Made by a program: the position numbers and the translations under genes. From contig NZ_UGYM01000002.1 of the NCBI RefSeq assembly GCF_900456975.1, positions 620,001 to 684,000 of the forward strand: 64,000 bases of DNA, given 5' to 3'. Under the pieces are notes generated by a model. That model worked only from the letters and a program-made list of their open reading frames with translations, ran no database searches and was not told where the DNA came from. Positions 8,568 to 16,042 of this stretch are shown here, in pieces. This DNA comes from Shewanella baltica. Lineage in GTDB: Bacteria; Pseudomonadota; Gammaproteobacteria; Enterobacterales; Shewanellaceae. How positions within the stretch are numbered: the first letter of the stretch is position 1; every line of letters starts with the position of its first letter.

Positions 8568-11180
8568 ATGGATAATGTTAATAAGTTAACGGCGATTTCT
8601 TTAGCTGTCGCAGCAGCTTTGCCTATGATGGCAAGCGCAGATGTGATGATTACCGAATATGTTGAAGGTAGCGCAAACAATAAAGCAATTGAACTGTATA
8701 ACAGCGGCGATACGGCAATTGATCTCACGGGTTATAAACTGGTTCGTTATAAAGATGGGGCAACTGTTGCATCAGATATGGTGGCATTAGATGGCCAATC
8801 CATTGCGCCTAAAACGACTAAAGTCATTTTAAATTCTAGCGCTGTGATCACGCTTGACCAAGGTGTTGACAGTTACTCTGGCAGTTTAAGTTTTAATGGT
8901 GGTGATGCGGTCGCACTCGTTAAAGATGATGCGGTTGTCGATATTATTGGCGATGTACCAACACCAACGGGTTGGGGATTAGACGTTACCCTAAAACGTA
9001 AATTAGATGCGTTAGTGGCGAATACGGTATTTAATGCCGCCCAGTGGGAACAATTACCTAAAGATACCTTCTCAGGATTAGGTTATCTAGAAGCCCCAGC
9101 AGAGCCAGAAGTGCCGCTCTTTAGCTGCAGCGGCGCTAAAATAGTGCCGATTTATCAAGTACAAGGTGCGGGTGAATCTAGCCCTTACGTTCCAGAAGGT
9201 GCATTTGAGTCTGAAGCTGAAGTTACAGTGCGCGGTGTCGTGACTGCCCGTGGTGAAAGCTTGTTTAAAGGTTTTTATCTACAAGAAGTGAAAGGTGATA
9301 ACTCACCGTATACCTCTGATGGTGTGTTTGTATTCTTAGGTGAAGCGGTACCTGAAGCGATTCAACCTGGGGTTGAAGTTTGTGTACAAGGTAAAGTGAA
9401 AGAATACTTTGGCTTAACTCAAATTGATATTAAAGCCGATAAGAAATTTGAAGTCGGCGCTAAGGGTGAAGTTCCAGTTGCCGCGCCTTTCTATGTCGCC
9501 GATGGCGAAACCTTAGCGCAAGCATTAGAGCGTTATGAAGGCATGAATGTGGCTTTAGATGCGGGCAGCGATCTTAAGATCAGCCGTACCTTCAGCTATG
9601 ACTACGCAGGCCGTCGTAATAACATGCTAGTGTCTTATAAAGAACCGCTAATGAAGTCGACACAGCTTTATCCTGCGCTTTCTGCAGAAGCGACTGCGTT
9701 AGTTAAATCTAACCTCGAAAACCAACTCTTTATCGAATCTGATTACAAACCTGCCGACGGTGTAATTCCATACTTCCCTGATTTCAATGTGGAAACGGGC
9801 TATATCCGTGTGGGCGACCAACTGACTAACCTGCAAGGCGTGATTGGTTACAGCTACGGTGCTTATCGTTTAGTGGCAACGAACACTATTACAGCGGGTG
9901 ATTTTATCCGTGGTGATGATAGAACTGATGCCCCAAGCGTCGCCACTAAGGGCGATCTGCGCGTGGCTAGCTTTAACGTGTTGAACTTCTTTAACGATGT
10001 TGATGGTGGTGATACCAATCCATCAGGTAGTAACCGTGGCGCGCTAACGCTGGAAGAAATGGTGCTACAACGCACTAAAATCGTTAGCGCTATTACTGCC
10101 ATGAACGCCGATATCGTCGGTCTGATGGAAATTGCCAACAACGGTTTTGGTGAGAAGAGTGCGATTAAAAACTTAGTCGATGCACTGAACGATAAGCAAA
10201 CGCCTGAAAACGCTTATAGCTTTGTTGAAATCACCGACGCTGACAAGTATGACGGCAAGTACTTTGGCACTGATGCTATCACTGTGGGCATGTTATACCG
10301 TGGCGGCAAAGTGACCTTAGCTGGTGCTGCTCAAGCTATCGATACTCCTGAGCAACATGCCAGTGCTGGCAGCGTGACTCGTACTAAAGATGGCAAAACT
10401 GAGACAAATCCAGGTAACGATGCTTACCAACGTCACAGCTTAGCGCAAACCTTTAAAATCCATGATGAGTCGCTGACCGTAGTCGTTAACCATTTGAAAT
10501 CTAAAGGCTCAGGCTGTTTAGAAGATTGGGCTAACTTTGAAGAGTCAGTCGATCCTGCCGATCAACAGGGCAAGTGTAATGCTTTCCGCGTATCTGCTGC
10601 CAAAGTCTTGGGTGAAACGCTAAAAGACGTGAAGGGCGACTTACTGATCATCGGTGATATGAATGCCTACGGCATGGAAGATCCTATCCGTGTGCTGACC
10701 GACTTTGATGCGAGCAAGTCAGATCGTGACATCATGACCGCTTCGTGGACGACGCTCGATGGCAAAGTATTTGAACGCCAAGGTAGCAAGATTGAAAAAG
10801 GTTATGGCCTGATCAACTTGAACACGAAAGCCCACGGTGCAGGCACTTACTCTTACAGCTATAACGGCGAGCTAGGCAACTTAGATCACGCTTTAGCCAA
10901 TGCTAGCTTAGCCAAACGTTTAGTGGATATTGAAGATTGGCACATCAACTCAGTGGAATCTAACCTGTTTGAATACGGTAAGAAGTTCTCTGGTGATCTG
11001 GCTAAATCTGAAAATGCGTTCTCTGCATCGGACCACGATCCTGTGATCGTTGCCTTAAGCTACCCAGCGCCAGTAGTGCCACCAAAACCTGAGCCAACGC
11101 CTAAAGATGATGGCGGTGCTTTGGGTTATTTAGGTTTAGCACTGATGTCCTTGTTTGGTTTACAACGTCGTCGCCGTTAA
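8568..11180 (+). CDS. exeM: Extracellular nuclease ExeM-like with GlyGly-CTERM tail
   Basis: An 870-residue exported nuclease. Order: signal peptide cleaved after MMASA (residue 24); lamin-tail-like domain (about 25-130); an OB-fold-like linker domain (about 195-300); endonuclease/exonuclease/phosphatase domain from about 463, recognisable by LRVASFNVLNFF, LMEIANNG, VVNHLKSKGSG, IIGDMNAYG and the terminal SDHDPV; then a Pro-rich linker and a GlyGly-CTERM tail (GGALGYLGLALMSLFGL plus RRRR) that is a rhombosortase signal linked to type II secretion. Shewanella ExeM is known to degrade extracellular DNA in biofilms; the name rests on matching architecture. Long promoter region upstream, strong terminator downstream. 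Confidence 0.9.
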   Translation: MDNVNKLTAISLAVAAALPMMASADVMITEYVEGSANNKAIELYNSGDTAIDLTGYKLVRYKDGATVASDMVALDGQSIAPKTTKVILNSSAVITLDQGVDSYSGSLSFNGGDAVALVKDDAVVDIIGDVPTPTGWGLDVTLKRKLDALVANTVFNAAQWEQLPKDTFSGLGYLEAPAEPEVPLFSCSGAKIVPIYQVQGAGESSPYVPEGAFESEAEVTVRGVVTARGESLFKGFYLQEVKGDNSPYTSDGVFVFLGEAVPEAIQPGVEVCVQGKVKEYFGLTQIDIKADKKFEVGAKGEVPVAAPFYVADGETLAQALERYEGMNVALDAGSDLKISRTFSYDYAGRRNNMLVSYKEPLMKSTQLYPALSAEATALVKSNLENQLFIESDYKPADGVIPYFPDFNVETGYIRVGDQLTNLQGVIGYSYGAYRLVATNTITAGDFIRGDDRTDAPSVATKGDLRVASFNVLNFFNDVDGGDTNPSGSNRGALTLEEMVLQRTKIVSAITAMNADIVGLMEIANNGFGEKSAIKNLVDALNDKQTPENAYSFVEITDADKYDGKYFGTDAITVGMLYRGGKVTLAGAAQAIDTPEQHASAGSVTRTKDGKTETNPGNDAYQRHSLAQTFKIHDESLTVVVNHLKSKGSGCLEDWANFEESVDPADQQGKCNAFRVSAAKVLGETLKDVKGDLLIIGDMNAYGMEDPIRVLTDFDASKSDRDIMTASWTTLDGKVFERQGSKIEKGYGLINLNTKAHGAGTYSYSYNGELGNLDHALANASLAKRLVDIEDWHINSVESNLFEYGKKFSGDLAKSENAFSASDHDPVIVALSYPAPVVPPKPEPTPKDDGGALGYLGLALMSLFGLQRRRR

Positions 11181-11231
11181 CCTGTGTAACGGGTGAACTC
11201 ACAAGTGTTATTTGTGAGCTAGACTGAAACG

Positions 11232-11257
11232 AAGGGATGGTTCGCCATCCCTTTTTT
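11232..11257 (+). terminator. Rho-independent terminator of exeM
   Basis: AAGGGATGG (11232-11240), a stable TTCG tetraloop, CCATCCCTT and a T run. A weaker hairpin, CTCACAA/TTGTGAG, lies between it and the exeM stop. Confidence 0.92.
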
Positions 11258-11290
11258 AGTTGTTTTTTTCAGTTTTTATTAGGAGTGAGT

Positions 11291-11746
11291 ATGGATACAG
11301 TCTCAAATCCGCTGAAAACCATTAAAGCGAAAGCGCCACTGTGGTTTTACTTTGTCGCAACGCTCAGTTTATTGTGGAATATCATGGGGCTGATGGCCTT
11401 TGTGATCCAAATGACCATGACGCCGGATGCCTTGGCGCAAATGAGCCCAGATCAAATCAAACTCTATGAAACCACGCCGGCTTTCGTTGATGCGATATTT
11501 GGCTTTGCTGTGGTGTCGGGCGTTCTAGGCTGCCTATTGTTGTTTTTACGAAAATCCCTTGCCTATAAAGTGCTGGTTGCCTCGCTTATCGCGGTTTTGT
11601 TGCAAATGAGCTATGTGTTTTGCATTCAACAAGCGGCTGTGGTGCTGGGGGCTGACGCGTTAATCATGCCGAGTGTGGTGGTGATTTGGGGATTGTTTCT
11701 CGTCTGGTTTAGTCGGCTGAGTGTTACTAAACAATGGTTAGTTTGA
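11291..11746 (+). CDS. Small four-helix inner-membrane protein, unknown
   Basis: A 151-residue protein with four predicted membrane segments at about 16-37, 65-88, 95-113 and 122-142, and a short polar N-terminus. It resembles uncharacterised inner-membrane proteins of gammaproteobacteria; I do not recognise a functional family. The ATG at 11291 follows AGGAG by 5 bases; the earlier in-frame start at 11237 would lie within the exeM terminator. It stands alone between exeM and a thioesterase gene on the same strand. Confidence 0.7.
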   Translation: MDTVSNPLKTIKAKAPLWFYFVATLSLLWNIMGLMAFVIQMTMTPDALAQMSPDQIKLYETTPAFVDAIFGFAVVSGVLGCLLLFLRKSLAYKVLVASLIAVLLQMSYVFCIQQAAVVLGADALIMPSVVVIWGLFLVWFSRLSVTKQWLV

Positions 11747-11851
11747 GTCTTATTTTTGCCGAGATTGACGGGACTGGCTTAGCGCAAACTAGTTGAACTT
11801 CATCCACTTCGCAGTAAACTGCTGATTGGTTTTATTGACTAGGAAGTTGCA

Positions 11852-12289
11852 ATGAGTATTTGGTTTAGAGCTGTCACGTTAGAGGATTGCGCGCGTTTAG
11901 ATGCCGGTATGGGCGGCAAAGGCACCTTGATGCAGACCTTAGGGATTGAGATCAGTGAGATTGGCGACGATTACATGAAGGCAACTATGCCAGCCAGTCC
12001 AGCAGTACATAACCCTTTGGGGATAGTCCATGGCGGCGCGAATGTCGCGCTTGCTGAAACCGTTGCTAGCTATGCGGCAAATTTCGCGGTGGATTTTGAG
12101 CAGTACTATTGTGTCGGTCAAGAAATTAACGCTAACCACTTACGGGCTTCCCGTAATGGGCTATTAACTGCCACGGCTAAGCCTATTCATTTAGGAAAAC
12201 GCAGCTCTGTATGGGAAGTGTTAATCCATAACAGCGCCGGTGAACTGACCTGTATTTCACGGATGACGGCGGCTGTCGTTAAACGCTAA
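11852..12289 (+). CDS. Hotdog-fold thioesterase (PaaI/MenI type)
   Basis: A 145-residue acyl-CoA thioesterase of the hotdog superfamily, single domain of normal length. The family core is clear: HNPLGIVHGGANVALAETVAS (about 51-71), where His, Gly-Gly and the downstream Glu form the active site of PaaI/MenI/YbdB proteins, followed by NHLRASRNG and a C-terminal strand. The closest functional candidate is 1,4-dihydroxy-2-naphthoyl-CoA hydrolase of menaquinone synthesis, but EntH-like or phenylacetyl-CoA thioesterase roles cannot be excluded. A good AGGAAG site precedes the ATG. Confidence 0.85.
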   Translation: MSIWFRAVTLEDCARLDAGMGGKGTLMQTLGIEISEIGDDYMKATMPASPAVHNPLGIVHGGANVALAETVASYAANFAVDFEQYYCVGQEINANHLRASRNGLLTATAKPIHLGKRSSVWEVLIHNSAGELTCISRMTAAVVKR

Positions 12290-12313
12290 ATGCTAAATGC
12301 TAAATGCTAAGTG
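12285..12313. repeat. Heptamer tandem repeat across the thioesterase stop
   Basis: Four consecutive copies of GCTAAAT (the fourth GCTAAGT) begin in the last codons of the thioesterase gene. Because seven is not a multiple of three, the repeat puts TAA in every frame. Confidence 0.85.
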
Positions 12314-12390
12314 CAATAGCCCGGCCTATTTCTTGTGGTGAATGGCGTATCAATCGTTTGATTTAAATAATATATAAATAAGGATTGGAT

Positions 12391-12633
12391 ATGGATAACG
12401 CGACAATTTGGGAATGGGTTGGTTATTTAGCGTCTGTGGTCGTCGCAATATCACTGATGATGTCGAACATCAAAAAACTGCGCTGGTGGAATCTCATCGG
12501 CGCGGCTTTATTTGTGGCCTACGGCGTGGCAATTGGGGCTTATCCTGTTGCCTTAGTGAACTTTTTTATCGTGCTGATTGACACTTATTATCTGGTTAAG
12601 CTTTACCGCGAAGCCGACTCTCCCGCCAGTTAA
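12391..12633 (+). CDS. YgjV-like small inner-membrane protein
   Basis: An 80-residue protein with three membrane segments (about 8-25, 33-50, 52-70) and the pattern WVGYLASVVVAISLMMSN then NLIGAALFVAYG, which marks the YgjV-like family of short membrane proteins. Function is unknown; database entries for this type are sometimes wrongly named uroporphyrinogen decarboxylase. The ATG at 12391 follows AGGA by 6 bases, preferred over an upstream TTG. Confidence 0.75.
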   Translation: MDNATIWEWVGYLASVVVAISLMMSNIKKLRWWNLIGAALFVAYGVAIGAYPVALVNFFIVLIDTYYLVKLYREADSPAS

Positions 12634-12706
12634 TGGCAACGCATCATCTTTCTCCGCTTGCTTGTACCGCACTTTGCTTTACAGCACTCCGCTTCATCGC
12701 AGCGAG

Positions 12707-12760
12707 CAGCCATGTTGGTTTTCAACCACATCTTAAATGATGTGAGCGAATCATTGGCTG
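12707..12760. repeat. Nested inverted repeats downstream of ygjV-like gene
   Basis: CAGCCA (12707-12712) and TGGCTG (12755-12760) bracket GGTTTTCAACC and CACATC-TTAAAT-GATGTG, giving a three-arm cruciform-like fold with no T run. It may be transcript-end structure or a small repeated element. Confidence 0.45.
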
Positions 12761-12908
12761 TGAGTCCGCGCAATCGTTTATCTACTTTGCTATCTCGCTT
12801 CTAATCTTTTTTGTAGATTGCATGAATCTAGTTTAATCGTTTTATTCTTTGTTGGTAATTATCTATTCTTGCTCCATCGACAACACGTCGCAGCCAAGGA
12901 GATAAACC

Positions 12909-12962
12909 ATGGCCACCATTTACGATTTAATTGAAACCTGGTTAACCAGCAATCAAGACTAA
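12909..12962 (+). CDS. 17-codon ORF coupled to the catalase gene
   Basis: A short ORF reading MATIYDLIETWLTSNQD with a strong AAGGAG site about 7 bases before its ATG. Its TAA stop overlaps the AAGGAG ribosome site of the catalase gene, whose ATG is 10 bases further on. That layout is typical of a leader peptide or of translational coupling. I see no similarity to a known leader. Translation is inferred from the ribosome site and position only. Confidence 0.5.
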   Translation: MATIYDLIETWLTSNQD

Positions 12963-12972
12963 GGAGCAGGGC

Positions 12973-14448
12973 ATGAGTCAACAACATCAAACAAGTCAGT
13001 ACTTAACGAGCCAAAGTGGTGCCCCAGTGGCCGACGATCAAAACTCACTGTCGGCGGGTGAACGTGGTCCTTTGCTATTACAGGATTGGCATTTAATTGA
13101 AAAGTTAGCCCATTTCAACCGTGAGCGTATCCCTGAACGTATCGTGCATGCCAAAGGTACCGGTGTTTACGGCACATTTACTCTGACCAAAGATTTAAGC
13201 GATTACACCATTGCCGACCATTTCAATGGCGTTGGTAAGCAAACTCAAACCTTTATTCGTTTCTCGACCGTAGGTGGCGAAATGGGTTCAGCCGATGCTG
13301 AGCGCGATCCACGCGGTTTTGGTTTACGTTTCTATACGGCTCGCGGTAATCACGATATTGTGGGTAATAATACGCCGACTTTCTTTTTGCGTGACGGGAT
13401 TAAGTTCCCAGACTTTATCCATACGCAAAAGCGTAATCCCCAGACAAACTTAAAAGATCCGCAGGCCATGTGGGACTTTTGGTCATTGAACCCTGAAGCC
13501 ATGCATCAAGTGACCATTTTGATGTCGGATCGCGGTATTCCGGCCAACTACCGTCAAATGCACGGTTATGGTTCACACACTTTCTCGTTGTGGAATGCTA
13601 AGGGCGAGCGTTTCTGGGTGAAGTTCCACTTTAAGTCCCAGCAAGGCGTGGTCAACTTAACCAACGAACAGGCTGATAAATTAAAGGGGATAGATCCCGA
13701 TTCATCACAGCGCGATATGGTGGTGGCGATTACCGATGGCAATTTCCCGCGTTGGACTGTTAACGTGCAGATCATGCCTGAGGCGGATGCCAATATTTAC
13801 CATATCAATCCATTTGATTTAACTAAGGTTTGGCCACATAGCGACTATCCATTGCTTGAGATTGGGGTGTTAGAGCTGAATCGTCTGCCACAAAACTACT
13901 TTGCCGAAGTTGAGCAAGTGGCATTGGCGCCCAGCAATTTGGTTCCCGGTGTTGGAGCTTCACCCGACAAGATGTTGCAAGCGCGTTTATTTGCCTATGC
14001 TGATGCCCAGCGTTACCGCATTGGTGCCAACTACAACCAGTTACCGGTGAACTGCCCACATGCCGCTAAGGCAAATCACCATCAACGTGCGGGCGCTATG
14101 GCGGGCACACAATGTCCTTACCATGGCAGCCAAACGGGTGCCGATGCCACGGCAAACTATGGCCCGAACAGCACTGCGGATGCTCTGGTTGAACCGGTAA
14201 ACTTTACCGAGCCACCACTGCGTTTAGAAGGCGAGGCGGCGCGTTATAGCCGTTATAACCAAGACGACTACACCCAAGCGGGTAATCTGTATCGTATTTT
14301 CTCAGAAGCGGAGAAAGCACGCTTAGTGGCAACGATTTCAGGCTCACTAAGTCAAACAAGCTTAGATGTGCAGCAACGTATGCTGGCACATTTCGAACAA
14401 GCCGATGCGGATTACGGTCAACGTATTAGAACGGCATTAGGATTATAA
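12973..14448 (+). CDS. katB: Monofunctional haem catalase
   Basis: A 491-residue catalase that dismutates hydrogen peroxide. Key residues are present: distal His59 in RIVHAKGTG, the Asn pair in GNNTPTFF (132-133) and proximal haem ligand Tyr342 in RLFAYADAQRY. The size fits the small-subunit type and lacks the extra C-terminal flavodoxin-like domain of large catalases. No signal peptide is visible. The symbol follows common Shewanella usage and is not certain. An AAGGAG site precedes the ATG and overlaps the end of a 17-codon ORF; OxyR-type control would be expected but I could not define a full OxyR operator. Confidence 0.95.
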   Translation: MSQQHQTSQYLTSQSGAPVADDQNSLSAGERGPLLLQDWHLIEKLAHFNRERIPERIVHAKGTGVYGTFTLTKDLSDYTIADHFNGVGKQTQTFIRFSTVGGEMGSADAERDPRGFGLRFYTARGNHDIVGNNTPTFFLRDGIKFPDFIHTQKRNPQTNLKDPQAMWDFWSLNPEAMHQVTILMSDRGIPANYRQMHGYGSHTFSLWNAKGERFWVKFHFKSQQGVVNLTNEQADKLKGIDPDSSQRDMVVAITDGNFPRWTVNVQIMPEADANIYHINPFDLTKVWPHSDYPLLEIGVLELNRLPQNYFAEVEQVALAPSNLVPGVGASPDKMLQARLFAYADAQRYRIGANYNQLPVNCPHAAKANHHQRAGAMAGTQCPYHGSQTGADATANYGPNSTADALVEPVNFTEPPLRLEGEAARYSRYNQDDYTQAGNLYRIFSEAEKARLVATISGSLSQTSLDVQQRMLAHFEQADADYGQRIRTALGL

Positions 14449-14515
14449 ACTGCGTTTCTAAGAAGTTAAGCTTCTAAGTCGACACTGTTTATCTCAATAA
14501 AACCGTCGTAAGTAG

Positions 14516-14547
14516 AAAGGCCAGTGATGTTTATCACTGGCCTTTTT
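14516..14547 (+). terminator. Rho-independent terminator of catalase gene
   Basis: Thirteen-base perfect stem AAAGGCCAGTGAT (14516-14528) with ATCACTGGCCTTT (14533-14545), loop GTTT, followed by T. Confidence 0.92.
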
Positions 14548-14575
14548 GTTGCGGCAATTCAAGCTTTAAAGCATT

Positions 14576-14857
14576 TATACCAATCACATTAAATATCTAA
14601 TCAGTTCAGAGCCTCACAGGCATTTCAATCCAAGGCGCATTGACGCAGAAATGGTTATTCCCTTTTAAGTCAATGCAACACAGGAGTGGGATGCCTGTGT
14701 TGCTCCCGAAGGGCGGCTGATGTTAACGGCATGGCAACGCGCTTTATACTGCGTTTAAGGCTTTAGACAGAGCACCACTATGCCTTCAAGCCTTCGCCTT
14801 GTCCAAAGCGCGTTGAACTCCCGCTGAATGAACAGATATTTATTACGATTGGTATTA
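14576..14857. mobile_element. MITE-like repeat element with TACCAATC termini
   Basis: About 282 bases bounded by imperfect inverted ends of roughly 32 bases: left TACCAATCACATTAAATATC (from 14578) and right, read in reverse, TACCAATCGTAATAAATATC (from 14854). It carries no gene. The interior contains CACAGGCAT/ATGCCTGTG arms. Elements with these termini occur in many copies in Shewanella genomes as I recall, but copy number cannot be seen here. The right end supplies the stop codon of the Mn2+ exporter gene. Confidence 0.7.
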
Positions 14858-15409
14858 GAACAACAGAGTGACAACGCCTAAGAGTGCGAACAATACGGCG
14901 CAGCCGCGGTGTATCCACAACATAGGTAATTTTTCGGCGCTGAAATGGCCTGCGATCACCACAGGTACGTTGGCAAGCAGCATGCCTAAGGTTGTACCTG
15001 CAACCACCATAGTTAATGAATCGTATTTTGCAGCTAACACTACCGTTGCGATTTGCGTTTTATCCCCCATCTCGGCGATGAAAAACAGGATGAAGGTGGC
15101 GAGGAAGGGGCCCATTTTATAGAAACGGCTCTCTTCGGCATCGACTTTATCTGGGATTAACACCCAAAGGGCTATCGCGAAGAATGACGCGGCAACTAAA
15201 TAGCGGGCAAGATCTGGGCTGACCCAGTTAATCGCCCATTGGCCAATCCACGCGGCGGCAAAATGGTTGAATAACGTTGACAGAAAAATGCCTAAAATAA
15301 TGGCGGTTTTATTTTTAAATCTTGCGGCGAGAATAAGTGCAAGTAATTGAGTTTTATCGCCAATTTCGGCAATAGCAACCGTAAAGGTTGATGCAAGTAG
15401 GGCTTCCAA
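14855..15409 (-). CDS. mneA: TMEM165/GDT1 family manganese exporter (MneA-like)
   Basis: A 184-residue membrane protein of the UPF0016 (TMEM165/GDT1) family, which exports Mn2+ in bacteria. The duplicated signature is intact: AEIGDKTQ (14-21) in the first half and AEMGDKTQ (112-119) in the second, each inside a three-helix unit. The start is a TTG at 15409, 6 bases after AAAGGA; no ATG exists between it and the riboswitch. The stop TAA lies in the inverted end of a MITE-like element, so the last residues may differ from relatives. A yybP-ykoY manganese riboswitch directly upstream supports the Mn2+ role strongly. Confidence 0.9.
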   Translation of the reverse strand: MEALLASTFTVAIAEIGDKTQLLALILAARFKNKTAIILGIFLSTLFNHFAAAWIGQWAINWVSPDLARYLVAASFFAIALWVLIPDKVDAEESRFYKMGPFLATFILFFIAEMGDKTQIATVVLAAKYDSLTMVVAGTTLGMLLANVPVVIAGHFSAEKLPMLWIHRGCAVLFALLGVVTLLF

Positions 15410-15420
15410 GTGTGATCCTT

Positions 15421-15480
15421 TAGGGGTGGTTAAGACATAAGCACAATAAACCGTCCACCCCTAGGTGCAGTCATTGTGCT
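15421..15480 (-). promoter_or_regulatory. Switching stems between Mn2+ riboswitch and mneA
   Basis: In minus-strand order four segments alternate: AGCACAAT (15480-15473), TAGGGGTGG (15463-15455), ATTGTGCT (15447-15440), CCACCCCTA (15429-15421). The first pairs with the third (8 bp), the second with the fourth (9 bp), so the two helices exclude each other. The second helix ends directly against the AAAGGA ribosome site, suggesting translational control. Confidence 0.6.
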
Positions 15481-15605
15481 CAGGTCTTGCTGGGCAAATC
15501 GATGATTTGCTGTGAACACCATGGCGTGTGGCCAAGTATGTTGATGTTCACCCTAGATGACGATGGCTCGAAATCCAGTTAGCTACTCCCCCGAAGCGAG
15601 GTGGG
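15472..15605 (-). ncRNA. yybP-ykoY manganese riboswitch aptamer
   Basis: On the minus strand the region has the conserved blocks of the yybP-ykoY class: GGGGAGTAGCT at the 5' side (15594-15584), TCAACATACTTGGCC and ACGCCATGGTGT in the middle arm, and AGACCTGAGC closing the aptamer (about 15488-15479). E. coli alx and mntP leaders share these blocks. It controls the Mn2+ exporter gene 60-70 bases downstream. Class is known to bind Mn2+; boundaries are approximate. Confidence 0.88.
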
Positions 15606-15734
15606 CATTATACCTAAGTGAACTTCGGTTTCAAGCACGAGTTTATCGCAGTAGGCACGAATGGATGTTTGACAGGTGTCAGAAAAATACCGCGCAACAT
15701 TCTGTAATTATCTGAATGTAAATGGGTTAATTTT
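15606..15734. other. Intergenic region between divergent mneA riboswitch and gbpA
   Basis: It should hold the mneA promoter on the minus strand. I could not fix its -10/-35 elements, and no gene is seen. Confidence 0.35.
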
Positions 15735-15763
15735 TTGACAGCGTTGTCTTTTGTTGCTAATTT
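15735..15763 (+). promoter_or_regulatory. Candidate sigma-70 promoter for gbpA-like gene
   Basis: TTGACA (15735-15740), 17-base spacer, TAATTT (15758-15763). The -35 is consensus and spacing ideal. The gene starts about 270 bases later, so the transcript would have a long leader. Confidence 0.5.
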
Positions 15764-16042
15764 AGCCAGGTCATTTCTACTTGATTACATATTGTTAACT
15801 CGTAGTGATTCGATGACACCTACCGTATTTGGCAAACTAATTGAAAAGTTAGGACGCAAAGCTTCCGGTCTAAGGTTGTAAATGGATTTTTTAGTGAACT
15901 AAGATAGCGGAGTTGCCGCAGAATTCGATTTCTGTGAAAGATAAACGACTGCTGTTTAATGCTGTTGTTTGCCCAAATACCACTTTTATACCTAAGCCCA
16001 AGCCAATAATGGCGAAGATGGGTGCAAATGGAGTGCATTAAA

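Noticed and set aside
12770..12900. OxyR operator before the catalase gene
   Set aside because: Isolated CTAT/ATAG-like half sites are present but not with regular 7-base spacing across four half-sites.
15820..16038. 72-codon minus-strand frame upstream of gbpA
   Set aside because: Odd composition, no ribosome site, and overlaps the long gbpA leader behind a consensus plus-strand promoter.
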